Shown piece after piece: positions 37,778 to 46,479 of a DNA stretch of 64,000 bases. Both the position numbers and the translations under genes were made by a program. Below the pieces are notes generated by a model. That model ran no database searches. It was not told where the DNA came from and saw nothing but the letters and a program-made list of their open reading frames with translations. Position 1 is the stretch's first letter. Each line of letters begins with the position of its first letter. The DNA is from Pseudomonas baetica (GTDB lineage: Bacteria; Pseudomonadota; Gammaproteobacteria; Pseudomonadales; Pseudomonadaceae): contig NZ_JAIHLQ010000014.1 of the NCBI RefSeq assembly GCF_019733355.1, positions 62,001-126,000 of the forward strand. Reading direction: 5' to 3'.

Positions 37778-40060
37778 ATGGAGTGGCTTGGTTTGCAGTT
37801 TGTTGCCGAGCTGCCGGAGAGCGGGCAGGTCATATTCAATGGCACACACAACCCCTTGCTGATGCTGGTGGCCTATCTGGTCGCGTGCGCCGCGAGTTTT
37901 GCCACCCTCGACATGGCCGAACGAGTCGGTCACGCCGAAGCCCCGGGCTCGCAGCGGGTGTGGCGCTGGGTCGGCGCGACGTGTCTGGCCGGCGGCATCT
38001 GGGCCATGCACTTTATCGGCATGCTCGCCTTCCAGGCCCCGATCGAAATCCACTATGACTTGCCGATCACCCTGTTCTCCCTGCTGATTGCGCTACTGGC
38101 CTCATGGCTGGCGATGCACACGCTGAGCGAGGCGCAACCGAGTCTGGTGCATTGCCTCAAAACCGCCCTGCTGATCGGGCTTGGCATCGCCGGTATGCAT
38201 TACGTTGGCATGGCAGCCATGAAATCGAACGCCCCCCTCTACTACCAACCGTTCTTGTTCGTGCTGTCGATCGTAATCGCCATGGGTTCCAGTTTCGCTG
38301 CGTTATGGGTGGCGCGCTATCTGCGCGAAGGCAGTGGCCTGTTTCATCAGATGCTCAAGTACGGCGCCGCGCTGATCCTCGGCGCTGGTATTTTCAGTAC
38401 GCACTTCACCGCGATGGCCGCGTTGAAATGGGTATTGCCACCGGGCAACGTCCCGCCCCTGCCAGCGGAAACCAACCACCTGCAATTGGGCCTGACCGTG
38501 GCGCTGATCATCTTGCTGATCCTGGGCAGTGCAATCAGCGCCGCGCTGGCCGACAAGAAACTGCAGAACAAGGAACACGACCTGCGCCGGGTCAACGCCC
38601 TGCTCAGCCAACTTGATCAAGCGCGTATGTCGCTGCAACAAGCGGCCAACTACGACGCCCTGACCAACCTGATCAACCGTCGCGGCTTCAACCAGATCTT
38701 CGCCGAGAAACTCAGCCAGAAAACCACCGAGGGCGGCATGCTCGCGGTGATGTTTCTCGACATTGACCACTTCAAACGCATCAACGACAGCCTCGGTCAC
38801 GACGCCGGCGATGCATTGCTCAAAGTGATTGCCAATCACATCAAAGGCTCAGTGCGCAGCCATGACGATGTAGTCGCGCGTTTTGGCGGGGATGAGTTTT
38901 GCATCCTGATCGGGCTGAACGACCGTGAAGAAGCACGCAACATGGCTCAACGCATCATGCTGAGAATGAAAGAGCCGATAGAGCTGGCCGGACGGCGCAT
39001 GGTAATGACCACCAGCATCGGCATCAGTCTGTATCCCGACGACGGTTCCACCTGCGAGGAACTGCTCAAACACGCGGATCTGGCGCTGTATCAATCCAAG
39101 GGCGCGGGGCGCAATGGCCTGCATTTTTTCAATTCCAACCTGAAAAGCCGAGCCAGCATGGAGCTGCAGCTGGAGGAAGAACTGCGCCAGGCGTTGGGTG
39201 AAGAAAACGGTCTGATGCTGTATTACCAACCGATTTTCGAACTGAAAACCGGTCGGGTCACCAAGCTCGAAGCGCTGATCCGCTGGCAGCATCCGTTACA
39301 GGGTCTGCTGACGCCGGACCGTTTTATCAGCATCGCCGAAAACAACGGTCTGATCGCCGAACTGGACAATTGGGTGCTGCGCCGTGCCTGCAAGGACCTG
39401 GGCGAGTTGTCGCGCCATGGCTGCGAAGCGTTGAAAATCGCCTGGAACTGCTCGCCGCTCAACCTCACACGGGAAGCGTTGCCCGACGAAATCGAAAGTG
39501 CGTTGCGCACGGCAGGTGTCGCGCCGGAGCGCCTGGAACTGGAAGTCACCGAAAACGCCCTGATGGGCAACATTGCCAACACACTCGTGCTACTGCGGCA
39601 GATCCGTGCCCTCGGCGTGTCGTTGTCGATCGACGATTTCGGCACCGGCTATTCATCGCTGGCCTACCTCAAGCGCCTGCCGCTCAACACCTTGAAGATC
39701 GACCGTTCCTTCATTCTGGACATCCCCAAAGCCACGGCGGACATGGAGATCGTCCAGGCGATCATCGTCATGGCGCACACCCTGCATTTGCAGGTGGTCA
39801 CCGAAGGCGTGGAAAACCTGGCGCAGTACGAATTTCTCGAGCGTTCGGGCTGCGATTTCATTCAGGGCTACCTGCTCAGTCGTCCGGTACCAATGGACGA
39901 ACTGCGCCCGGTACTGGAAGAAATCAATCAGCGCAAACATTCACCTGCGGTCAATCCGTTGATTCTGGCGCGCGGTACATTTGCACCAGCGTCGCAGGAT
40001 CTTTCTCCAGAAAGCCTTGCGCCCCATGCAGGCGCATCAGTTGTGCGGCCAATCCGCTGA
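37778..40060 (+). CDS. MHYT-GGDEF-EAL membrane protein (MucR-like c-di-GMP enzyme)
   Basis: A 760-residue protein. The N-terminal MHYT sensor has about seven helices with the motifs MHFIGM, MHYVGM and HFTAM, thought to bind copper or sense O2/NO. GGDEF (RFGGDEF, near residue 370) and EAL (KLEALIRW, near 498) are both intact, so it may make and break c-di-GMP; the residues at the RxxD inhibitory position read SHDD. P. aeruginosa MucR, with the same domain order, controls alginate and dispersal. The last 36 codons (beyond INQRKH) are unusual: they run antisense through the end of the convergent dehydrogenase gene. The ATG at 37778 is preferred to a GTG 27 bases upstream. Confidence 0.88.
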   Translation: MEWLGLQFVAELPESGQVIFNGTHNPLLMLVAYLVACAASFATLDMAERVGHAEAPGSQRVWRWVGATCLAGGIWAMHFIGMLAFQAPIEIHYDLPITLFSLLIALLASWLAMHTLSEAQPSLVHCLKTALLIGLGIAGMHYVGMAAMKSNAPLYYQPFLFVLSIVIAMGSSFAALWVARYLREGSGLFHQMLKYGAALILGAGIFSTHFTAMAALKWVLPPGNVPPLPAETNHLQLGLTVALIILLILGSAISAALADKKLQNKEHDLRRVNALLSQLDQARMSLQQAANYDALTNLINRRGFNQIFAEKLSQKTTEGGMLAVMFLDIDHFKRINDSLGHDAGDALLKVIANHIKGSVRSHDDVVARFGGDEFCILIGLNDREEARNMAQRIMLRMKEPIELAGRRMVMTTSIGISLYPDDGSTCEELLKHADLALYQSKGAGRNGLHFFNSNLKSRASMELQLEEELRQALGEENGLMLYYQPIFELKTGRVTKLEALIRWQHPLQGLLTPDRFISIAENNGLIAELDNWVLRRACKDLGELSRHGCEALKIAWNCSPLNLTREALPDEIESALRTAGVAPERLELEVTENALMGNIANTLVLLRQIRALGVSLSIDDFGTGYSSLAYLKRLPLNTLKIDRSFILDIPKATADMEIVQAIIVMAHTLHLQVVTEGVENLAQYEFLERSGCDFIQGYLLSRPVPMDELRPVLEEINQRKHSPAVNPLILARGTFAPASQDLSPESLAPHAGASVVRPIR

Positions 40061-40844
40061 TCGGCGTCGCCGAACCCTGCTCGCGAGAGAATTTCACCGC
40101 CGTGTCGAGATCCTTGAGCAGCGTGCGCACATGCCATTTGATCGGTTCGAAACGGCTTTCAGCCATTTGCGGGGCGAGTATCTGCAACGGTTTGGAGTCG
40201 GCAAAACCACCGGCCAGCGCTTCGGCAATCAGGCTTGCATCGACCCCGGCCTGTTCGGCCAGCGCCACCACTTCGGCGATCACCAGTGCATTGCAGGCGA
40301 CGACCATCTGGTTGCAGGCTTTGGTCACCTGTCCCGCACCGATGCCACCCATGTGCGTAACACGTTGACCGAGATTGAGCAGCACCGAGCGCACGCGCGC
40401 AAGGTCCGCCGCATCGCCACCGACCATGATCGCCAGACTGCCCGCCTCGGCGCCGATCACGCCGCCGGACACCGGTGAGTCCATCCAGCGCATACCGGTT
40501 TTGTCTGCCAGTTCAGCCGCCATCTCACGCGTCGCCGTCGGTTCAAGGCTGGAAAAGTCCACCAGCAACTGACCGTGCTTCGCGCCCTCGACAACGCCGG
40601 CCGGGCCGAACACCACCTCACGCACCACCGCCGTATCAGCCAGGCACAGCATCACCACCTCGGCGTGTTCGCACAGTTCGGCCGGGCTGGCGACTTGTCG
40701 GGCACCGGCGTCGACCAGCGCAGCGCACTTGGCCGGATTGCGATTCCACACCGTCAGCGGATAGCCCGCCGCCAACAGGCGCCGACACATCGGCAGGCCC
40801 ATCAGACCGATTCCGGCGAATCCCAACGAAGGTAGCGTTGACAT
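39951..40844 (-). CDS. NAD(P)-dependent beta-hydroxyacid dehydrogenase (HIBADH/GarR-like)
   Basis: A 297-residue protein of the 3-hydroxyisobutyrate / tartronate-semialdehyde reductase family. The Rossmann start LGFAGIGLMGLPMCRRLL, the substrate-binding segment MDSPVSGGVIGAEAGSLAIMVGG, and the catalytic lysine region GAGQVTKACNQMVV are complete. It acts in the cytoplasm on a beta-hydroxy acid; the substrate cannot be read from the context. AGGAGG has better spacing to the second of two adjacent ATG codons. The last 110 bases overlap the tail of the convergent c-di-GMP gene. Confidence 0.87.
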   Translation of the reverse strand: MSTLPSLGFAGIGLMGLPMCRRLLAAGYPLTVWNRNPAKCAALVDAGARQVASPAELCEHAEVVMLCLADTAVVREVVFGPAGVVEGAKHGQLLVDFSSLEPTATREMAAELADKTGMRWMDSPVSGGVIGAEAGSLAIMVGGDAADLARVRSVLLNLGQRVTHMGGIGAGQVTKACNQMVVACNALVIAEVVALAEQAGVDASLIAEALAGGFADSKPLQILAPQMAESRFEPIKWHVRTLLKDLDTAVKFSREQGSATPISGLAAQLMRLHGAQGFLEKDPATLVQMYRAPESTD

Positions 40845-41042
40845 CATTTAGCCTCCTTTTGATTAAAGATCGCCGAATAATGGCCGATTCATCATCGATC
40901 AGGAAAGGATTCCCCCCAGCGACAGTCAGGCCAAATCCCTGACGCTCGGGCTCAATTCGCGCAAAAAAGACGCGAGATCTTATTCCGTGAGGTTCGCTGA
41001 CATTGGTTATCGAGCCGAACCAGTCCAGGTATATGGCGCACA

Positions 41043-43244
41043 ATGACTTCTAAAAACAATCCCGCCACAGCGGTATCCGATCTGACCGCGAGCCCCGCTG
41101 CGAACAGCCCGTCATCGTCCAAGCCATTGGTTCCCTCGCGCCCGCTCTCAACCCAGCAATACCTGTATTTCACCGAAACCAATACCGACCGTATCCTCGA
41201 CAACCTCGACGGCCTGCGTGATCTGGTGTTCCCGCGTCCGCCGCACCTGGAAGGCGACAACGAACAGCACAACGATCAGGAATTCCCGTCGGTGTGCCTG
41301 ATCGGCCTCGGTCGTTGCGGCTCCAACATCGCCCTCGACGTGGCCGAGTTGGTTTACAACGCGCGCAAGTTCTACCTCAACGAATTCAATAACGAAGATC
41401 GCCTGTCGCCGGACAAGCGCTACGCCGAAAAGGGCTACAGCCCGGCTCAGTGGATCAAAAACAACCTGCGGATCGGCCAGAACAAAGCGAGCAAACCGGT
41501 GTTTCTGGTTGAGCCGCTGGTGATGCTCGGCGATCTCGACAAAGACATCGCCGGGCGTATCCGCTTCTCGCGCAAGGGCGAGAAAAGCGGCTTCCTGCGC
41601 GACTACAGCAAAATGAAAATCATGGACTTGTCCGAAGTCCACGCCGGTGGCGCCGGTAACGCGCCGATCCTCGGCCAGTACCTGGCCAAGATCATCCTCA
41701 ACAAGGACACCCAGCGTTTCTCCAGCCCTGACTGGAAAATGATCCACTCCTACCTGATCGACAGCTGCGGCATCAAGGCCAACCAGTCGCGCCTGTATTT
41801 TTCGATCTTCAGTGCCGGCGGCGGTACCGGTTCGGGCATGGCTTCGGAATTCGGCCTAGCCCAGCAGCACTCGTACATGAACAAGACGTTCGACACCAAA
41901 CCGATGGACGAGCATGACGGCAAGAGCGGTCATTCGTTCGTGTTCGAGCCGATCTTCACCAGCGGCATCTGCGTGCTGCCGAACATCTCCGACCACCGCA
42001 GCGAAATGTCCGAGGCGCTGCACATCAACGCCGGTCGCTTGCTGTGCAAATACCTGTCGGAAGAGTGGGATTTCTCCTACAACTTCGCCAATGAAGACAG
42101 CAGCGAAGCCAGCGTCATGGGCCGTATCCGCCCATGGAACGCAATGATGCTGATCTCCAACGACATCATGCGTTACGCCGAAGAGAGCGATGACGGCAAC
42201 ATCCAGAACATTGATGTCAATGCGATGGAGAAGCACGCCAACCAGTACATCTCGCAGCAGATCTTCAATATTCTGACGGCGCAGGCGGTCACGACTGACT
42301 ACGACCAGAACTATTTCCGCCGCGCCGGTATCGACATCGGCGAAACCATTCGCCTCGACGCCAACGACCTGTTCATGAGTCTGGCCGGCCCGGTGGCGAT
42401 TGCCTACGCCGAATCGGTGGTGCCGGAAACGCCGCCGCCGAGCAGCGACAAGTTCAAGGTGTTCGACAAAGAGCCACAGCGCCTGAACATCGATGATCTG
42501 TTCTTCCGCTCGATCGACCTGCCGCACTTCAACAAAGTGACCCAGGCCATCGAAGGCATCAGCCTGCTGCCGATCGAATCCAAGCGCTATCGCGCCTCGC
42601 TGGAGCAGTACAAGAATTCCGGCTACGACGCTGCCGCGCTGCACGACCTGCACTTCTTCAAGAACTGCTCGTCGGTGGTCTCGATCGTTTCGCTGCCAAA
42701 AGACTACAAGCTGTCGTACATGGACCTGAACCGGTTGAAGACCCACCTCAACAGCCTGTTCCCCAACACCACGCTCAAGCGCTACGCACTGGTGATCGGG
42801 GCCTCGGCCAACTTGTCGCTGACCACCCTCATCGCCAAGAGCCCGTGCCTGTCGGATGACTTCCTGACGCTGATCGTGGCGTTCATCAAGCGCTGCTTTG
42901 CGAAGAACCCGTACCGTTTCGACGAGACGCTGGACAATTCGATCCTCGACTTCATCATCCATGAGGACTTCGACGAAGACCGTATCGATGAACTGCTCAA
43001 CGAGTTCGAGAACCCGGCAAAGATCCTCGACACCAACTGGTACGCAATCAAACCGATGTACGAGAAGAAGTATCGCGAGTTGATCAACGACAAAGAGAAG
43101 TTTGTCTCGATCAATGACATTCGCCTGTCGCGTGATTGTGTGAAGAAGGCGATCAAGTACCTGCGCGAGATCTATCGTCACCGGATTGGCAAGACCAAGG
43201 TTATTTCGCTGAATAACCATACCGGCAAGTCGTTCACGGTCTGA
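41043..43244 (+). CDS. Chromosomal FtsZ/tubulin-like GTPase of unknown function, 733 residues
   Basis: Not FtsZ (about 390 residues), but the nucleotide-binding core of the FtsZ/tubulin superfamily can be followed: T1 loop IGLGRCGSN (residues 87-95); T3-like loop AGGAGNAPILGQ (201-212); the superfamily signature GGGTGSG (259-265, T4); and a T7-like segment IRLDANDLFMSLAG (436-449) whose D439 and D442 fall where FtsZ has its two catalytic aspartates (NVDFAD). About 80 residues of low-complexity N-terminus precede the core and roughly 250 residues of unfamiliar sequence follow it. No membrane segment. It stands alone between a dehydrogenase and a DUF2288 gene, without par, phage or cell-division genes. 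Codon use is like the neighbours. GTP binding and polymer formation are inferred; the function is unknown. Confidence 0.8.
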   Translation: MTSKNNPATAVSDLTASPAANSPSSSKPLVPSRPLSTQQYLYFTETNTDRILDNLDGLRDLVFPRPPHLEGDNEQHNDQEFPSVCLIGLGRCGSNIALDVAELVYNARKFYLNEFNNEDRLSPDKRYAEKGYSPAQWIKNNLRIGQNKASKPVFLVEPLVMLGDLDKDIAGRIRFSRKGEKSGFLRDYSKMKIMDLSEVHAGGAGNAPILGQYLAKIILNKDTQRFSSPDWKMIHSYLIDSCGIKANQSRLYFSIFSAGGGTGSGMASEFGLAQQHSYMNKTFDTKPMDEHDGKSGHSFVFEPIFTSGICVLPNISDHRSEMSEALHINAGRLLCKYLSEEWDFSYNFANEDSSEASVMGRIRPWNAMMLISNDIMRYAEESDDGNIQNIDVNAMEKHANQYISQQIFNILTAQAVTTDYDQNYFRRAGIDIGETIRLDANDLFMSLAGPVAIAYAESVVPETPPPSSDKFKVFDKEPQRLNIDDLFFRSIDLPHFNKVTQAIEGISLLPIESKRYRASLEQYKNSGYDAAALHDLHFFKNCSSVVSIVSLPKDYKLSYMDLNRLKTHLNSLFPNTTLKRYALVIGASANLSLTTLIAKSPCLSDDFLTLIVAFIKRCFAKNPYRFDETLDNSILDFIIHEDFDEDRIDELLNEFENPAKILDTNWYAIKPMYEKKYRELINDKEKFVSINDIRLSRDCVKKAIKYLREIYRHRIGKTKVISLNNHTGKSFTV

Positions 43245-43261
43245 TCCAGAACCGAGTCGCC

Positions 43262-43334
43262 CCTTTCGCGAGCAAGCCCGCCCCCACATGTGGAATGCAT
43301 TCCCCTGTGGGAGCGGGCTTGCTCGCGAGGAGGC
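43262..43334. repeat. REPIN after the FtsZ-like gene
   Basis: CTTTCGCGAGCAAGCCCGCC and GGGAGCGGGCTTGCTCGCG flank ATGTGGAATGCATTCCCCT. It may act as the 3' end of the FtsZ-like transcript. Confidence 0.85.
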
Positions 43335-43382
43335 CCTCAAGTTCACTGAAGATCTCAACCTTTCCAACATCCAGAAACAATT

Positions 43383-43468
43383 AAGCAGCCGTTAGGCTGC
43401 TTACTAAACTGTTCCCGTTACGTTTACGTCACCGTGAAGCCACCCTCGCTTGTGGCCTTTCTTCACGG
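43383..43468. other. Structured intergenic DNA, candidate non-coding RNA
   Basis: A perfect hairpin AAGCAGCC-GTTA-GGCTGCTT (43383-43402) is followed by a two-tier hairpin, CCGTGAA...TTCACGG around GCCAC-N8-GTGGC (43432-43468). On the minus strand the first hairpin is followed by AATTGTTTC, like a weak terminator. No family recognised. Confidence 0.45.
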
Positions 43469-43539
43469 CAACGTGCCATCACGCTACTCGGCTACACACT
43501 TTTCGTTGAGGGTGTCACGCACCACAAAGGCGCAACCCT

Positions 43540-43845
43540 TCAGACCTGCGCCCTTTCCTGGACCATAATCCATGGGCGAACGACCACTGCCCACATCTGC
43601 GGATCGCGTTCAAACAGATCCAGTGCCCGCGTTTCAGACAGCTTGGCGACCTTGTCTTCGGCCAACCAGGCAGCCACTTTGGCACCATCGTCCGAGGCCA
43701 CGGCCTCGGCAGCGGCGATCAAATCAAGGCTTGGGTCGACCCACAATAGGGCACCCTTGGCAAAGAACGGCTCCAACTCTTTCCAGGTGATAGATGCGGT
43801 TTCACCAAGCAGCTTGGCATAGAGGGTGCTAGGTTCTTGATTCAT
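43540..43845 (-). CDS. DUF2288 family protein
   Basis: A 101-residue cytoplasmic protein starting MNQEPSTLYAKLLGETASI, with the family segments ITWKELEPFFAKGALLWVDP and WLAEDKVAKLSETRALDLF. Function unknown. The ATG at 43845 gives the usual length; a longer frame upstream runs through the promoter region. In Pseudomonas it is a regular neighbour of braC, divergent from it, but I see no functional link. Confidence 0.82.
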   Translation of the reverse strand: MNQEPSTLYAKLLGETASITWKELEPFFAKGALLWVDPSLDLIAAAEAVASDDGAKVAAWLAEDKVAKLSETRALDLFERDPQMWAVVVRPWIMVQERAQV

Positions 43846-44197
43846 GGGAACTGTCCGGAAAAGAAATCGACGCGAATAATAACGTCGGTGGTCCGCCAGC
43901 AAAACCCGGTTGCAAATAGCTGCACCGAACGAAAACAGCAGGAACGCCAAGGAATGCTGCTGATTGGGATATATGCCCACGAACGCCCCGCCGCAATTCT
44001 GTCTTTTTCATTCAAAAATGCGACACCTCCAGGTTTTGTCCCTCGGCGCCTGCTTCCCAGGCTTACAACCGGCGCTCTACACTGTACCGGTACAGTTGCC
44101 GGGGGCATTTCCGGAGGGTATCGCAAAGATATCTGACCCGGTTCTGCTGCTACGGCGCCAGAACTCAAAAAAATTACAACAGTAAGAGTGGAGTACT
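43846..44197. other. Divergent promoter region of braC and the DUF2288 gene
   Basis: About 350 bases. GAGTGGAG precedes the braC ATG. I see no clear promoter pair, operator or riboswitch; the leader of braC may be long. Confidence 0.45.
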
Positions 44198-45325
44198 ATG
44201 ACAAAGGCTACTAAGCAGATTTCCAAACTGTTTGCCGCTATGGTTCTGGCCGGTGTTGCCAGCCATTCGTTCGCAGCTGACACCATCAAAATCGGTATCG
44301 CCGGTCCAAAAACCGGTCCAGTAGCCCAATACGGCGACATGCAGTTCAGTGGCGCGAAAATGGCCATCGAACAAATCAACGCCAAGGGCGGCGTCGACGG
44401 CAAGAAGCTCGAAGCCGTTGAATACGACGATGCCTGCGATCCGAAACAAGCGGTAGCGGTCGCGAACAAGGTCGTCAACGACGGCGTTAAATTCGTGGTC
44501 GGTCACCTGTGCTCCAGCTCCACTCAGCCTGCTTCGGACATCTACGAAGACGAAGGCGTGATCATGATCACCCCGGCTGCCACCAGCCCGGAAATCACCG
44601 CCCGTGGTTACAAAATGATCTTCCGCACCATCGGCCTGGACAGCGCCCAAGGCCCTGCCGCCGGTAACTACATCGCCAAGTTCGTCAAGCCGAAAGTCGT
44701 CGCTGTTCTGCACGATAAACAGCAATACGGTGAAGGCATTGCCACTGCCGTTAAATCCACGCTTGAGAAAGACGGCGTGAAAGTGGCCGTGTTCGAAGGC
44801 ATCAACGCCGGCGACAAGGACTTCTCCTCGATCATCGCCAAGCTCAAGCAAGCCAACGTCGACTTCGTTTACTACGGCGGCTATCACCCAGAGCTGGGTC
44901 TGATCCTGCGTCAGTCCGCTGAAAAAGGCCTGAAAGCCAAGTTCATGGGCCCAGAAGGCGTGGGTAACGACTCCATTTCGCAGATCGCCAAAGACGCTTC
45001 CGAAGGTCTGCTGGTAACCCTGCCGAAATCCTTCGACCAGGATCCGGCCAACATCGCCTTGGCTGATGCCTTCAAGGCGAAGAAAGAAGACCCGAGCGGT
45101 CCTTTCGTGTTCCCGTCCTACTCGGCTGTTGAAGTGATTGCCGGCGGTATCGCTGCCGCCAAGAGCGAAGACACTGCCAAAGTGGCTGAAGCCATCCACG
45201 CTGGCACCTTCAAAACCCCGACTGGCGAGCTGAGCTTTGACGCCAAGGGCGACCTGAAGGACTTCAAATTTGTGGTTTACGAGTGGCACTTCGGCAAACC
45301 AAAAACTGAAGCTTCGCCTCAGTAA
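44198..45325 (+). CDS. braC: Branched-chain amino acid ABC transporter, periplasmic binding protein BraC
   Basis: A 375-residue class I periplasmic binding protein (LivJ/LivK type) with a signal peptide cleaved near SFA-AD (about residue 27). DTIKIGIAGPKTGPVAQYGD and GVKFVVGHLCSSSTQPASDIYED are typical; the latter holds the ligand-binding SSS region. It captures Leu, Ile, Val (and often Ala, Thr) for BraDEFG. A strong terminator follows its stop codon, so it is likely made in excess over the membrane components. Confidence 0.94.
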   Translation: MTKATKQISKLFAAMVLAGVASHSFAADTIKIGIAGPKTGPVAQYGDMQFSGAKMAIEQINAKGGVDGKKLEAVEYDDACDPKQAVAVANKVVNDGVKFVVGHLCSSSTQPASDIYEDEGVIMITPAATSPEITARGYKMIFRTIGLDSAQGPAAGNYIAKFVKPKVVAVLHDKQQYGEGIATAVKSTLEKDGVKVAVFEGINAGDKDFSSIIAKLKQANVDFVYYGGYHPELGLILRQSAEKGLKAKFMGPEGVGNDSISQIAKDASEGLLVTLPKSFDQDPANIALADAFKAKKEDPSGPFVFPSYSAVEVIAGGIAAAKSEDTAKVAEAIHAGTFKTPTGELSFDAKGDLKDFKFVVYEWHFGKPKTEASPQ

Positions 45326-45349
45326 GGCCCTGCCTGACTGACTGCCAAT

Positions 45350-45380
45350 AAAGCCCACGGCGTGCCGTGGGCTTTGTTTT
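45350..45380 (+). terminator. Terminator or attenuator between braC and braD
   Basis: Perfect stem AAAGCCCACGG-CGTG-CCGTGGGCTTT followed by GTTTT. It should cut or stabilise the message after braC and so lower expression of braDEFG. Confidence 0.9.
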
Positions 45381-45477
45381 ACGAATGTATGGGCCGCGCT
45401 GGCGTGATCCGCCAGTCTCCCCACCTGAAAATCTCAAAACCGTCATCAGCGGTTCGCTGGCAAAACCCGGATTCGAA

Positions 45478-45493
45478 GTGGATAAAGATCCAC
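45478..45493 (+). other. Small hairpin in the braD leader
   Basis: GTGGAT-AAAG-ATCCAC, a perfect stem of six pairs, 62 bases before braD. A role in leader structure is possible but unproved. Confidence 0.4.
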
Positions 45494-45555
45494 GGGGCCG
45501 GGCGGGAAAATGACTCCACCAGTGAAATGCGTATCAGGTTTTTAGGAGCGTTGTA

Positions 45556-46479
45556 ATGCCTGACCTCTATCACTTCTTCCAGCAGCTGGTTAATGGTCTG
45601 ACCATTGGCAGCACGTATGCCCTGATTGCCATCGGCTATACGATGGTCTACGGCATCATTGGAATGATCAACTTCGCCCACGGCGAGGTGTACATGATCG
45701 GTTCCTACGTGGCGTTCATCGCCATCGCCGGGCTGGCCATGATGGGAATCGACAACGTACCGCTGTTGATGACCGCCGCTTTCATCGCGAGCATCGTCGT
45801 GACAAGTTCCTACGGTTACAGCATCGAACGGATCGCCTACCGCCCCCTGCGCGGCAGCAACCGTCTGATCCCGCTGATTTCCGCCATCGGTATGTCGATC
45901 TTCCTGCAGAACACGGTTCTGCTGGCGCAAGACTCCAAGGACAAATCCATCCCCAACCTGATTCCGGGCAACATTACTTTCGGGCCAGGTGGCGCACATG
46001 AAGTGCTGATTTCCTACATGCAAATCGTGGTGTTCGTGGTGACCCTCATCGCCATGCTCGGCCTGACGCTGTTCATCTCCCGGTCTCGCCTGGGTCGCGC
46101 CTGCCGCGCCTGTGCCGAAGACATCAAGATGGCCAACCTGCTCGGCATCAACACCAACAACATCATCGCCCTGACCTTCGTCATTGGTGCTGCGCTGGCG
46201 GCCATCGCGGCCGTGCTGCTGAGCATGCAATACGGCGTGATCAACCCGAACGCCGGTTTCCTCGTTGGCCTCAAAGCCTTCACCGCTGCGGTACTGGGCG
46301 GCATCGGCAGCATTCCCGGCGCCATGCTCGGCGGGCTGGTGCTTGGGGTGGCGGAAGCCTTTGGTGCCGATATCTTCGGCGACCAGTACAAGGACGTCGT
46401 GGCTTTCGGCTTGTTGGTTCTGGTGCTGTTGTTCCGTCCGACCGGCATTCTGGGCCGTCCGGAGGTTGAGAAAGTATGA
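45556..46479 (+). CDS. braD: Branched-chain amino acid ABC transporter permease BraD
   Basis: A 307-residue LivH-type inner-membrane permease. It starts [20 protein letters not shown], and the conserved loop [24 protein letters not shown] (the contact with the ATPase) is present. It forms the channel with BraE. AGGAG stands seven bases before the ATG. Its stop overlaps the braE start by four bases (ATGA). Confidence 0.94.
   Translation: MPDLYHFFQQLVNGLTIGSTYALIAIGYTMVYGIIGMINFAHGEVYMIGSYVAFIAIAGLAMMGIDNVPLLMTAAFIASIVVTSSYGYSIERIAYRPLRGSNRLIPLISAIGMSIFLQNTVLLAQDSKDKSIPNLIPGNITFGPGGAHEVLISYMQIVVFVVTLIAMLGLTLFISRSRLGRACRACAEDIKMANLLGINTNNIIALTFVIGAALAAIAAVLLSMQYGVINPNAGFLVGLKAFTAAVLGGIGSIPGAMLGGLVLGVAEAFGADIFGDQYKDVVAFGLLVLVLLFRPTGILGRPEVEKV

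Noticed and set aside
41043..43244. That the FtsZ-like gene came on a plasmid or phage (TubZ/PhuZ type)
   Set aside because: No integrase, partition, replication or virion gene is near, codon use matches the flanks, and the protein is much larger than TubZ or PhuZ.
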